A program made the translations under genes and the position numbers. This document shows positions 1 through 7,925 of a stretch of 8,670 nucleotides of DNA, piece after piece. Every line of letters starts with the position of its first letter. The stretch's first letter is position 1. Below the pieces are notes generated by a model. That model saw only the letters and a list, made by a program, of their open reading frames with translations, did no database searches and was not told the origin of the DNA. The stretch is taken from the NCBI GenBank assembly GCA_900540425.1, contig UQFU01000070.1:1-8670 (forward strand). Reading direction: 5' to 3'. The DNA comes from an uncultured Alphaproteobacteria bacterium. Its GTDB lineage: Bacteria; Pseudomonadota; Alphaproteobacteria; RF32; CAG-239.

Positions 1-1862
1 CAAGGCCGGCGGGCTGCGCCATAGGCAGCGCTGCGAGCCGAAGCGGCATCGCTGCGGGCTTTGGCACGCGCCTGTTCAGCCTCTTCCTTAACTCTTTTCT
101 GAGCATTGTTGCGATTGGCGATATTCCACCCTGTCATACCTTCCTGAATAATATATTCAGCGGTATCGGCACGGGTTTTGGTATAAAAGTTTTCATACTT
201 GAACATAATCAACTGTACATAGAAGCTACGAACATCATTCCATATTCGGAAATTGTCCCAGGTTGTTCCCCAACCGCTCAAATCATCGGCAATAGCTTCC
301 ATACCGACCGATCCAACCTGCCAAGGCAGCAATTCGGCTTTACGTCCTTCGTCAGAAAGTTCGTCACCGCCTAACTCGTCCAAATTGGCATTGATATTGG
401 CTTCTTCCGGCGACTGCTTGTCCAAAAACATCGGCTCGGTTTCCAAAGTAACCGGATTGGGATTAGGCGTTGCCACCGGGGTCGGAATATGCCAGGAGCT
501 TTCAGGAATGCCCTTAACTTGCGCTGCTTTGGCTGTGTCATAGGCTTCCAACGCCCAGGACGTAATACCGGAACGTTTTCCGAAATCGTCAATATACTGG
601 CAATTTGAAGCGCCGCACCAGACTTTGCCGGGGTCAACATAAACATTGGCAAGCAGATTAACGCCGCATTGGTCGCTCATAGCCAACTGAACCTTGGAAC
701 GTTCGTGCAAACGGACAATATCATTGTAACGGTCGAAACTTTCTTTAGCCGAACGCAATTTTTTAATCAGGTTATGGGCAATCATTGCTTTTTGGATATT
801 GTCATAAATCGGCTCCAGCTTATCAAGCTCATTGATTTTATAACGACTGTTATACAGCGGATATTCGATTTTCGGGTCTACACCCAATTCAAAACTTACA
901 CTTCCGGTCGTGTCGCGGCCCTCGTAATCCTCACGTTTAAACATATCTTCATCAGGATTATAGACTTTTTCGGTTTCATTATCTGTCTGAATCTGCGCAA
1001 AAGCCATTTCGTAACCGCCGCCAATACGTCCGGAGGTCGGCAGGTTATAAGATACCGTCATTCCCTGAACATCGCCGTTGACGGTATTGGTTTTCGGGCA
1101 TTGTTTGGAGTTTTCATAAATCAGCGGTTTCAAATTATCGCGGATTGATTTGGCTGCTTCCAACTGCGCCTTCATTGCAGTTGCTTCCTGAACGACGGCG
1201 ACAATACTGTCCATGGTCATGTGGGCGGCGATATAGTTATTATACAATGCCGCATTCATATTTTCGGCTTTTTGAGCTCCATCTTTGCCATTGGCCATAT
1301 CTTCACGCAGTTTGGCAAACTTGGCCGCCACGTCATTAGTCAGGTATTTGCTCAATTCACGGCTGCCAGAATAGACATCAATAACCACATCATCATAAAA
1401 TTCGCGGGCTTTATTACGATAATTCATTTGCAAGATGATATCATCACTCGGGTATTCAAGAAATAACCGGTAAATTGCGCGTTTAACCGCGGCTTCGTCG
1501 TGATTCAGATCTTCAACGCCGAGTTCCTTTTCCAGAGTTTTTGGCTCCTGAACCCGTTTGGTGCCGGGAAGTTGTTTGTGCGCATCCAGTTTTTTGCCGA
1601 ATTTGGTAACATAACTCAGGTATTTGGCGGTTATCTGGTTGCCATAAACCTGCTGTGCCTTATTAAGCAGAGAGATCACCTCCGTTGCGGCAACGGAAAC
1701 GGTTTTTCCCAACTGGCTGGCTGTTGAAACCGGTTCAATAACCGGAATGCCGAAACCAAACAACCCAAAAAGGGCATAACAGCGCGTGCTGAAAGTTAAC
1801 ATTGCCCCTAAGACCAGAGCAAAGGTTAATGTTTTCCGGGCTGAAGCAGTTGTTTTTCTCAT
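1..1862 (-). CDS. Large exported protein of the T4SS operon, possibly VirB5-related (3' end beyond left edge)
   Basis: The frame is open from an ATG at 1862 to the left edge, giving 620 visible residues without a stop. The start has a GGGAGA ribosome site six bases upstream and overlaps the stop of the preceding gene as ATGA, so coupling is likely. A Sec signal peptide is visible: Arg/Lys-rich N-terminus, hydrophobic core at about 12-24, probable cleavage after CYA near residue 30. The mature start contains GIPVIEPVSTASQLG (38-52), which resembles the IPVTDPGTLAQ start of the VirB5-like protein in the same operon. A helical region (about 120-240) is followed by a mixed region with four Cys (255, 399, 416, 421), the last two five residues apart, suggesting periplasmic disulfides. 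A Pro/Asn-rich linker lies at 459-475. From 585 the protein becomes Arg/Ala/Glu-rich and probably helical. I do not recognise a named family. A structural or pilus-associated periplasmic role is inferred from context. It is certainly coding; the function is unsure. Confidence 0.85.
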   Translation of the reverse strand, partial: MRKTTASARKTLTFALVLGAMLTFSTRCYALFGLFGFGIPVIEPVSTASQLGKTVSVAATEVISLLNKAQQVYGNQITAKYLSYVTKFGKKLDAHKQLPGTKRVQEPKTLEKELGVEDLNHDEAAVKRAIYRLFLEYPSDDIILQMNYRNKAREFYDDVVIDVYSGSRELSKYLTNDVAAKFAKLREDMANGKDGAQKAENMNAALYNNYIAAHMTMDSIVAVVQEATAMKAQLEAAKSIRDNLKPLIYENSKQCPKTNTVNGDVQGMTVSYNLPTSGRIGGGYEMAFAQIQTDNETEKVYNPDEDMFKREDYEGRDTTGSVSFELGVDPKIEYPLYNSRYKINELDKLEPIYDNIQKAMIAHNLIKKLRSAKESFDRYNDIVRLHERSKVQLAMSDQCGVNLLANVYVDPGKVWCGASNCQYIDDFGKRSGITSWALEAYDTAKAAQVKGIPESSWHIPTPVATPNPNPVTLETEPMFLDKQSPEEANINANLDELGGDELSDEGRKAELLPWQVGSVGMEAIADDLSGWGTTWDNFRIWNDVRSFYVQLIMFKYENFYTKTRADTAEYIIQEGMTGWNIANRNNAQKRVKEEAEQARAKARSDAASARSAAYGAARRP

Positions 1863-3616
1863 TTCTTTTCTCCCTGCTCAACGGTACAATTATAAATATA
1901 ATCGTCCAAATTGAAGTTCGTAATTTCTTTATCGGGGTTCTTGACCTTATATGACAGCAGTTTGCCAAATTCGGTAGCCGTATCCATACGTAACTGAGCC
2001 ACCAAAATTTCGGCATATTGCATCAGGGCTTCAATTGTTTTAACCTTTATATTCGTGTCAGCCTCAATGACTCCGGTGACCGTATCCATGCTGTCGGTGT
2101 TCTGAGCAAAATTTTCAAGGATTGCCAGATCCGGAATAATCCGGTTTTTAATCATTACCGCATCGGCGTAAGAAGACATATAAGCGTCGCGGCGTTCAAT
2201 GAAACGGTTGCGGCGGATTTCATCAACATTTTCGGCAGTTTCCGGCTTATTGGGGTCAATATAGTTTTTGGACATTGCTGTCTCAAGAGCCGTATCCGGC
2301 GAATCGACCTTGATGCCGAGTTCGGCCTTAATATTGTCCTCCACCTGATTTTTCAGCTGCTCTTTGAGACGTTTGACCGTATCTTCCTTATCCTGAATTT
2401 GCGCTTCAATATCGCGAATCCGGTTTGCCAACTTATCTTCAAATGAGCTTTTGTATTCCAACAGTTCGCTGGCGGCAATTTTGATTTCGTCTTCCATGTC
2501 TTTGACGGTATTGTCAACCGCATTATTAACAGTACTGCCGTTCAAAAGGCCTTCTACATTAATGTCCTGGCTTTTCAGTTCTTCCATAAACTCATTGACC
2601 TTGTCTTCATAGGCGATTTCAAGTTCTGCCTGTTTGGCGGCATATTCGCTAACTTTTTCCTGCTTGGCTTTTTCAAAATCCGTAAGCAGGCTGTTGGCTT
2701 TGGAAGTCGCTTCTTTTTCAAGAGTATCATATTTTGCCGGGATTTCGACATTAATCTGCTGATTAAGCTGGTCGCGTTCGGCCTGGGCGGCGCTGATTTT
2801 CATTTCAATCGCCATGGTATCCTGATGCAGTTCCTTTTCTTTTTCCAGGCTTTCGCTCAATTCTTTGATTTCTGTTTCCAAAGCATCGCGCCTGTTGGTT
2901 ATGTCTTTCAAATCGGCATCAAGCGCGGCCTGATCTTTTTTATACTGTTTTTCGACCGCTGTTTTGGCTGACTGATATCCGCTGGCTACCGTATTGACAG
3001 CTGCCTGCACTGCAGCCATTTCTTCGCCCAGTTTAGCTTCCATTTCGGCCTCTGCTTTGGCTTTGAACTCGTCTAATTTCCGCTGGGCAATTTCGGTCAG
3101 GTTTAGCTTTGACATTTGTTCTTTCTGCATGGCTAGCAGGGCTTCTTTGTTGGCCTCATAAGAAGCAAGTTTCTCCTGATAATTTTTTTCGATAATGTTA
3201 TAGTAAGCTTCCGCTTCTTTGCGGGCAAGCGTTCTTTTGACTTTCAGCTCGGCAATTTCGGCTTCGGTTTGCGCCAGCAACGCGGCATTGTCCTTAATGG
3301 TTTTTTTGTTGGGATCGCCGACCTCCGAGCGGTCTTTGGCATATTGGGTTGCCCAGCCTTTAATCTTGGGCATATATTTTTCTATTTCCCTCTCCTTAAA
3401 CTTTGTTCCTTCTTTGCCAAAAATTTTTTCCCCGAAAATTTTGTGTTCCAATTTTTCTAACTCAACACCGCCGGCACGGACAGTATCGCCGACCGTAGCC
3501 ACAACCCGTCCGGCTCCTTCGGCAACGTCCGTGGTTACAAAAGCCGAAGCCGGCGAAGCATACAATGCTATTCCCAAAAGGAGAAAGGCAGAAAATGTCA
3601 AAACATGATTTTTCAT
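1859..3616 (-). CDS. Exported long coiled-coil protein, VirB5-like C-terminus (585 aa)
   Basis: The ATG at 3616 overlaps the previous stop as TAATG and has a strong GGGGAGGAA ribosome site inside the upstream gene. The signal peptide is clear: Lys3, hydrophobic core about 6-20, ASPASA cleavage site near residue 25, mature protein starting FVTTD. Residues about 105-430 are rich in Glu, Lys, Ala, Gln and Leu with heptad-like spacing and almost no Pro or Gly, so they should form long coiled coils with a break near 350-365. The C-terminal part (about 465-550) is a helical hairpin: AVMIKN at 486-491, then Asn522 followed by a predicted helix with IEALMQYAEILVAQL. This matches the spacing of similar motifs in the VirB5-like neighbours. 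VirB5 proteins are usually around 200-250 residues, so this one would be an enlarged relative. Alternative readings are an unrelated periplasmic scaffold or spacer. The coding call and export are firm; kinship to VirB5 is inference. Confidence 0.92.
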   Translation of the reverse strand: MKNHVLTFSAFLLLGIALYASPASAFVTTDVAEGAGRVVATVGDTVRAGGVELEKLEHKIFGEKIFGKEGTKFKEREIEKYMPKIKGWATQYAKDRSEVGDPNKKTIKDNAALLAQTEAEIAELKVKRTLARKEAEAYYNIIEKNYQEKLASYEANKEALLAMQKEQMSKLNLTEIAQRKLDEFKAKAEAEMEAKLGEEMAAVQAAVNTVASGYQSAKTAVEKQYKKDQAALDADLKDITNRRDALETEIKELSESLEKEKELHQDTMAIEMKISAAQAERDQLNQQINVEIPAKYDTLEKEATSKANSLLTDFEKAKQEKVSEYAAKQAELEIAYEDKVNEFMEELKSQDINVEGLLNGSTVNNAVDNTVKDMEDEIKIAASELLEYKSSFEDKLANRIRDIEAQIQDKEDTVKRLKEQLKNQVEDNIKAELGIKVDSPDTALETAMSKNYIDPNKPETAENVDEIRRNRFIERRDAYMSSYADAVMIKNRIIPDLAILENFAQNTDSMDTVTGVIEADTNIKVKTIEALMQYAEILVAQLRMDTATEFGKLLSYKVKNPDKEITNFNLDDYIYNCTVEQGEKK

Positions 3617-4308
3617 TATTTTTCCTCCCCGTCTCCGCTGACATCTTTAGCACGCTGCAAACGGCGCGGATCGGCTTCCATGAGGACGCTCGTATTATCA
3701 AAATCCAACATTGCCGTTTCCATGCTCAGGATATCCACATAGCGTTGAATCATTTTTTCGTTATAAGCGCGGCCGGCCTCAATCAATTCGCGCGTATTTT
3801 CAGGTTTGACCGACAGCTCGCCTTTTTTGCGTTCTTCAACCAAGGTATTGCGCAGAGTAAATGCCCGGGCATAAACATCAGCCACGAGATTGTGCTGGAC
3901 TTCCATATTATGGCGTGCCTGATTGTTCTTTTTGGCAGCATCCTGACCGCCGCCGAAAGTCGGAACGTATTTTGCCTGAATTTGAGCATAAGTCCCGTCA
4001 ACGCTGGTTGCAACGCTGCTTATATAGGTCGGAACCTTTAACATTCCCAACTTGCGATCCCGGATCAAAAACTTGTTTAACTTGGTATAATGTTCATGAG
4101 CTTTGGCTCCCATTTTACCCAGCTTGCTGTCGCGCAGCTTGTGTTCGCTGGCACTAATTCTTTCGCTGGCATATTTGGCCCATTCAATCACCTTTTCGGC
4201 AATATCCTGCACCTTGGTGCTAACGTCAAAAATTACAAAAGCTTCGGCCCGCTTTGAAGGCAGCAGGATGAAGGCTAATGCCAGAAATATGTAAAAATAA
4301 CTTTTCAT
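3616..4308 (-). CDS. Exported small helical protein, VirB5/TrbJ-like (230 aa)
   Basis: I chose the ATG at 4308, not the longer open frame to 4401. It has an AAGGTGA ribosome site overlapping the upstream stop, and the protein then begins with a proper signal peptide: MKSYFYIF, hydrophobic to about residue 16, cleavage after AEA at 23. The mature N-terminus FVIFDV resembles that of the downstream coiled-coil protein (FVTTDV). The rest is mostly helical and charged, with a short Gly-rich turn at 119-121. The C-terminal half carries AFTLRN (149-154) and, 29 residues after its last Asn, Asn183 followed by a helix with IQRYVDILSMETAML. The same arrangement occurs in the VirB5-like gene just upstream. 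Length is typical of VirB5/TrbJ minor pilus or mating-pair proteins. The gene lies 10 bases after its neighbour and overlaps the next start by one base, so it belongs to the same operon. It has no Cys in the mature part. No named family is assigned with certainty. Confidence 0.9.
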   Translation of the reverse strand: MKSYFYIFLALAFILLPSKRAEAFVIFDVSTKVQDIAEKVIEWAKYASERISASEHKLRDSKLGKMGAKAHEHYTKLNKFLIRDRKLGMLKVPTYISSVATSVDGTYAQIQAKYVPTFGGGQDAAKKNNQARHNMEVQHNLVADVYARAFTLRNTLVEERKKGELSVKPENTRELIEAGRAYNEKMIQRYVDILSMETAMLDFDNTSVLMEADPRRLQRAKDVSGDGEEK

Positions 4309-4318
4309 GACCGTCACC

Positions 4319-5410
4319 TTAATCAAGTTGCAGCAAGTCGTCCGGATAAATTTCAAAATCGCCATAGTCACGCAAGGCATCATAAGAAACCTTGGAGGCA
4401 TAAACCATCAAAATCCGGTTGAGCATATTGGCGACTTCCTTATTGACCATAACCACGCCGGAATAGTCGTCGCGGACGGTTTTGGCCTTTTTGAGCTTTT
4501 CACTCAGCGGTTTCAGGACTTCACGCTCATAATTAACCGCATAGTTGCGCATTACAACCGCTTCGGCGACATTGGCGTAGGCGGTTTCGTGGAAGGCCTT
4601 AACATAAATGTCCCGTGCGGAGCGCTGATCTTCCAGAGTTTTACTGTTACGGTAGGTAATCAATTTTTTCAGGCAGTTGACAACAACTCCCTTTTTGGCA
4701 ACTTCATCAATATCGCTGGCCGAAATTCCGCAATAATCAGCCAATTCATTTGGTAAAACCGCATAACCTTTATTGGTACCGGGACCGGTGAGAGACGATG
4801 TCATACCCACTCCGCCGGTTCCGCCGCCAGCCGCAGTTGCGCCGCTGCCGCCGCCGGCCACACTTCCGGCAGTTCCGCTGTTGGTTCCACTGCTTCCGGA
4901 CGTTCCGTCTTTATTGGACGTTTTATCTTTCAGGTCATTATAAGCGTTGGTTCCGCTGTTAATTCCATTTTGAACCTTGCCGCCGATATTGGCTACTCCC
5001 TCGCCGGCTCCAACAACTTTATCTCCGGCACCGCTAACTTTGTCAGTTACCCCCTGGGCACCGTCAACCACGCCGCTTATATCGGTTCCCAGTACGCTGT
5101 CGGCCATTCCGGCATATTTACCGGCGGTATCAAGCGCTCCGTTTATGGTATCTTTGTATTGATTGTACGTATCGACATATTCATGGAAAGACTTAATGCT
5201 GTCACCGATGGTGGTATTCATGGTTCCGGCTAACTCCACGACTTTTTTAACCTCCTTAAACTCCAGACCCAGATTGATGTTGTTTTCAATCGTCTGGGCC
5301 AGCGTTCCCGGGTCGGTTACCGGAATCAGAGCCTGAGCGGTTCCGGAGAATGAGGCTAAAAGCGCTGTACAGACCAGCAGCTTAAATTGACTTAAACCGT
5401 TGAACTTCAT
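4319..5410 (-). CDS. VirB5/TrbJ-like T4SS periplasmic protein with Gly-rich linker (363 aa)
   Basis: The ATG at 5410 is preferred over the in-frame ATG at 5425 because a GGAGGTG ribosome site lies between them, correctly spaced for the former. The signal peptide ends at GTAQA (residue 27). The mature protein starts LIPVTDPGTLAQTI, a pattern typical of VirB5/TrbJ proteins, which act at the pilus tip or in mating-pair formation. Residues 28-110 are helical. Residues 111-160 are a low-complexity stretch with recurring small motifs such as DKVSGAG and DKVVGAGEG. Residues 165-210 are almost only Gly, Ser, Thr and Ala. The C-terminal domain has Cys227 and Cys246, which could form a disulfide, then AVVMRN (284-289) and, after Asn323, a helix with VANMLNRILMVYASKV. 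Its place straight after virB4 matches VirB5 in the canonical VirB order. The linker is unusual for VirB5 and makes the protein longer than normal. Family call is moderately sure. Confidence 0.85.
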   Translation of the reverse strand: MKFNGLSQFKLLVCTALLASFSGTAQALIPVTDPGTLAQTIENNINLGLEFKEVKKVVELAGTMNTTIGDSIKSFHEYVDTYNQYKDTINGALDTAGKYAGMADSVLGTDISGVVDGAQGVTDKVSGAGDKVVGAGEGVANIGGKVQNGINSGTNAYNDLKDKTSNKDGTSGSSGTNSGTAGSVAGGGSGATAAGGGTGGVGMTSSLTGPGTNKGYAVLPNELADYCGISASDIDEVAKKGVVVNCLKKLITYRNSKTLEDQRSARDIYVKAFHETAYANVAEAVVMRNYAVNYEREVLKPLSEKLKKAKTVRDDYSGVVMVNKEVANMLNRILMVYASKVSYDALRDYGDFEIYPDDLLQLD

Positions 5411-5414
5411 CTCA

Positions 5415-5421
5415 CACCTCC
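5415..5421 (-). promoter_or_regulatory. Ribosome binding site deciding the VirB5-like start
   Basis: GGAGGTG on the minus strand sits four bases before the ATG at 5410. It lies downstream of the alternative in-frame ATG at 5425 and therefore supports the shorter 363-residue product, which starts directly with its signal peptide. Confidence 0.7.
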
Positions 5422-5442
5422 GCATATAATTCTTTGCTTTAA

Positions 5443-5456
5443 CTTATATCATATCA
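5443..5456 (-). promoter_or_regulatory. Possible extended -10 promoter before the VirB5-like gene
   Basis: In the 82-base gap after virB4, the minus strand contains two overlapping extended -10-like elements, TGATATGAT (5456-5448) and TGATATAAG (5451-5443), 33-46 bases before the start codon. No convincing -35 box is present at the usual distance. An internal promoter boosting the four exported-protein genes would make sense, but the AT-rich context makes chance matches likely. I see no terminator hairpin in this gap; the only other symmetry is the palindrome AAATTAATTT at 5475-5484. Confidence 0.3.
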
Positions 5457-5492
5457 TGTAAACTACAGCAGGAGAAATTAATTTTGCGTAAA

Positions 5493-7925
5493 TCATGCAA
5501 TATTTAAATATTTTGTAACAAAGTTTTCCTCGCCGTACTCTTTTATGAGTTCCTGCACCAGCAAGACGTTCTTGCGGCTGGAGTTATACAGCTTGAGGTA
5601 CGGTCCGAGCCCGCTCAAATCAACATCAAGAATAACGGATTCGCCGGTTGCCGGGCGGGACAGCAAAATTGCATACGGAAAATCGCGGTAAGATTTGCCG
5701 AATATAAAATCCATCTCGCTTTTAGTCAAATTCCAGTTGGCGTAGTCTTCCAACTGGGCCTGAGGATTGCGGAAGAAAATAACCGTTTGGCATTGGCCGC
5801 GAACAACCTCGCCAATCCCCAGCTTGTCAATAATATTCGGCTGCTGGAAAGCGCAAAGGTACGCCTGACGTTTTTTACGCCCTTCCTGAAGACCGATAAT
5901 AAAGTAATCGCGAAACATCGGATGTTTCAGCATCGGCGCGGTTTCATCGATCATAATCAGCGACGGCACGCCGGTCTCGCCGGTTTCGCCCTGAATACGG
6001 TGCATGATGTAACTGATGACGGCCGGCGCCAGCGTTTCGTCTTCAAAAATATGGGTAAAGTCAAAAGCCATAAAGCGTTTGGACTTCAAATCCAGGCTAT
6101 CGTTGGTGGCATTAAAAATATTGCCGTACTGTTCCGGATTAACCCATTTGAACAACTCCCGACGCATGTTGCCGGTGGGTGAAAAACAACTTTTGTAAAG
6201 GTTGCTCATAATTCGTTCTTCGGGCCGCAGATAGTCAAAAGCCGTGGTTACGGCACGGGCAATTTCCTTTTCGGACTGGGCATCGTCAACCAAGGTAATC
6301 GCACGCATCCAGCGGCGCAGAAAAGCACGGTTATTAGGTGTATTCGGGCAGTCAAACGGGTTAATGGAAACGTTTTTTTCATCACCGTCAAACCCCACAT
6401 AGGCGCCGCCGATGGAGCGGGTAAAGATTTCCGCACCGCGATATCGGTCGAAGAAGAAGACTTTCAGATCGTGATGCCGCATCGCCTGTCCGGCCAAAAA
6501 AGTCAGCAATGTCGTTTTACCCTGACCGGTCGGACCGATAATACAACAGTGGGCAACCGCGGCTTCTTCGGCGCTGACATGGAACTGAAACTTGTAGGCC
6601 GAACCGGTCGTGGTTCGGAAAATCGAAATCGGCCCCGGCCCCCAGTCGCTTTTGTTGAAACCGCCGGAAGGTTTTTCAAAGCAAACCGCTGCCGCCACCA
6701 CACGCGACAGATAGCGGTATGTCCGCGGAAAAGTTTCATAAGTCGGGAACTGGTTAAAAAAGGTAGCCTGGGTTACCCAGCCTTCGCGCACCGGCGTAAC
6801 GCCGAAAGTACGGCAAATCCGCTGCACTTCCGATTCCGCAAAATCCAGTTCTTCGGTACTGTCGCCCAACAAAATTACCGACATGGCATATTCGGTCAGA
6901 GACTGATAATCGGCATCGCTGTCTTCGATTGAGGACAAAGCAATATCATACTGCCCGATCACTTCGGGCGAAAAGCTGGTTACCTTGGCCATGCGCTGCT
7001 GCTGCATCAGGAGAGCCCGGGCCTTAGGTTTGAATATCGGCTTAATATTGTGCAACAGATTCAGCTCGCAATCGATGGAAAGCAGCGAAGCAACCATAGC
7101 TTCATCCATGAAATCTCCGGGGCTGCGTATCCCCATGACAATCGCCAGCTTTTCCTTTTCGCCGGAAAAAAAGCGGATAATCCCCTCCTCTCCGGTAAAG
7201 TGGATATGATCGGCCGTCAAAAGCTCATTCAGCTGCGGACCTTCGGCATTGCGGATTTTCGGCTGAGGGCGGGAAAGCGGGCTGCAGATCTTGGCAAAAA
7301 GCGAAAACGGGCTGTCTTCCACTTTGCTGTCTTCGGTTTCATACATGGCTTTAATGCCGTAATCATTCAGCGTTGCCAACAAAGACTGCGAAGCATAATT
7401 CAAATCTTTCAGAGCATCGTCGCGGTCGGTTACACTCAAAATAATATAGTGGCTGTTGTTATAAACACGGTCAAGCGTGCTGCGCCAAACATCGGAAACC
7501 TGCTCCAGCAGAGGATTATTAAAATCCCGAACCTCGGCATCAAGCGGAATCCGTTCCCGCATGGTTATAACGCGGCTGTAAACCTGCATGCCGGCCATTC
7601 CGTCAATCCAAGACTTGCGCGCCTCAAGCATCGAAATAACTTTTTCGTCTTCCACAAACGCCAAATCAATCCCGTCAACTTTAAATACACGCATCAACGA
7701 ACCATTATAGCAGCGAACGGTTATTCCGTCAGCCAGAAGCTTGCTGAAAGGCAAAAAGTCGGAAACGCGGGACTCCCGCGGCTGCGGCAAAACCAAATGG
7801 CCGATTTTGGTCGCCCAAAAACCGGCAAAAGCCGCCGCCGAGACAAAACCAACCAAAGCCACCAGAACGTCCGCCCCGGAAAGCCCTTCTACGAATATCT
7901 TAAAAAAATCAAAATCAGGGTGCAA
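5493..7925 (-). CDS. virB4: VirB4-family T4SS ATPase (810 aa from a TTG start)
   Basis: VirB4 is the inner-membrane-associated ATPase that powers T4SS assembly and substrate or pilin handling. Numbering from the TTG at 7925, a hydrophobic segment lies at about 19-40, followed by the conserved N-terminal VirB4 block (SDFLPFSKLLADGITVRC, about 55-72). The Walker A motif GPTGQGKTT is at 464-472, then the FFFDRYRGAEIF strand-loop at about 490-501, the Walker B strand LIMIDE at 656-661, and a C-terminal QEGRKKR...FQQP region at 680-696 that resembles the Gln-containing motif of this AAA+-like family. Length is normal for VirB4. No ATG lies near the N-terminus. The TTG at 7925 has a strong AAAGGGGAA site seven bases upstream; an earlier TTG at 7979 lacks one and would read deep inside virB3. 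With the chosen start, the gene overlaps the end of virB3 by 11 bases, suggesting coupled translation. It ends with TGA at 5493. Nothing suggests decay. Confidence 0.96.
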   Translation of the reverse strand: MHPDFDFFKIFVEGLSGADVLVALVGFVSAAAFAGFWATKIGHLVLPQPRESRVSDFLPFSKLLADGITVRCYNGSLMRVFKVDGIDLAFVEDEKVISMLEARKSWIDGMAGMQVYSRVITMRERIPLDAEVRDFNNPLLEQVSDVWRSTLDRVYNNSHYIILSVTDRDDALKDLNYASQSLLATLNDYGIKAMYETEDSKVEDSPFSLFAKICSPLSRPQPKIRNAEGPQLNELLTADHIHFTGEEGIIRFFSGEKEKLAIVMGIRSPGDFMDEAMVASLLSIDCELNLLHNIKPIFKPKARALLMQQQRMAKVTSFSPEVIGQYDIALSSIEDSDADYQSLTEYAMSVILLGDSTEELDFAESEVQRICRTFGVTPVREGWVTQATFFNQFPTYETFPRTYRYLSRVVAAAVCFEKPSGGFNKSDWGPGPISIFRTTTGSAYKFQFHVSAEEAAVAHCCIIGPTGQGKTTLLTFLAGQAMRHHDLKVFFFDRYRGAEIFTRSIGGAYVGFDGDEKNVSINPFDCPNTPNNRAFLRRWMRAITLVDDAQSEKEIARAVTTAFDYLRPEERIMSNLYKSCFSPTGNMRRELFKWVNPEQYGNIFNATNDSLDLKSKRFMAFDFTHIFEDETLAPAVISYIMHRIQGETGETGVPSLIMIDETAPMLKHPMFRDYFIIGLQEGRKKRQAYLCAFQQPNIIDKLGIGEVVRGQCQTVIFFRNPQAQLEDYANWNLTKSEMDFIFGKSYRDFPYAILLSRPATGESVILDVDLSGLGPYLKLYNSSRKNVLLVQELIKEYGEENFVTKYLNIA

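Noticed and set aside
669..1148. A 159-codon plus-strand open frame, with similar ones at 2018-2446, 4307-4756 and 6471-6932
   Set aside because: Each lies fully opposite a minus-strand gene with a signal peptide, ribosome site and operon coupling. None shows a recognisable motif.
1735..2016. A 93-codon minus-strand open frame across the junction of two genes
   Set aside because: It is an out-of-frame reading that spans the ATGA overlap of two longer, better supported genes.
2330..3300. The coiled-coil region as an SMC/SbcC-type ATPase or phage tape-measure protein
   Set aside because: There are no Walker motifs, a clear Sec signal peptide is present, and no phage genes lie nearby.
4309..4401. 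N-terminal extension of the 230-residue protein to an earlier start at 4401
   Set aside because: The extension would overlap the VirB5-like gene, lacks a ribosome site and would bury the signal peptide; the ATG at 4308 has a good site and a normal signal peptide.
5475..5484. The palindrome AAATTAATTT after virB4 as a terminator or operator
   Set aside because: It is short, purely A/T, has no loop or U-tract arrangement, and is expected by chance in AT-rich gaps.
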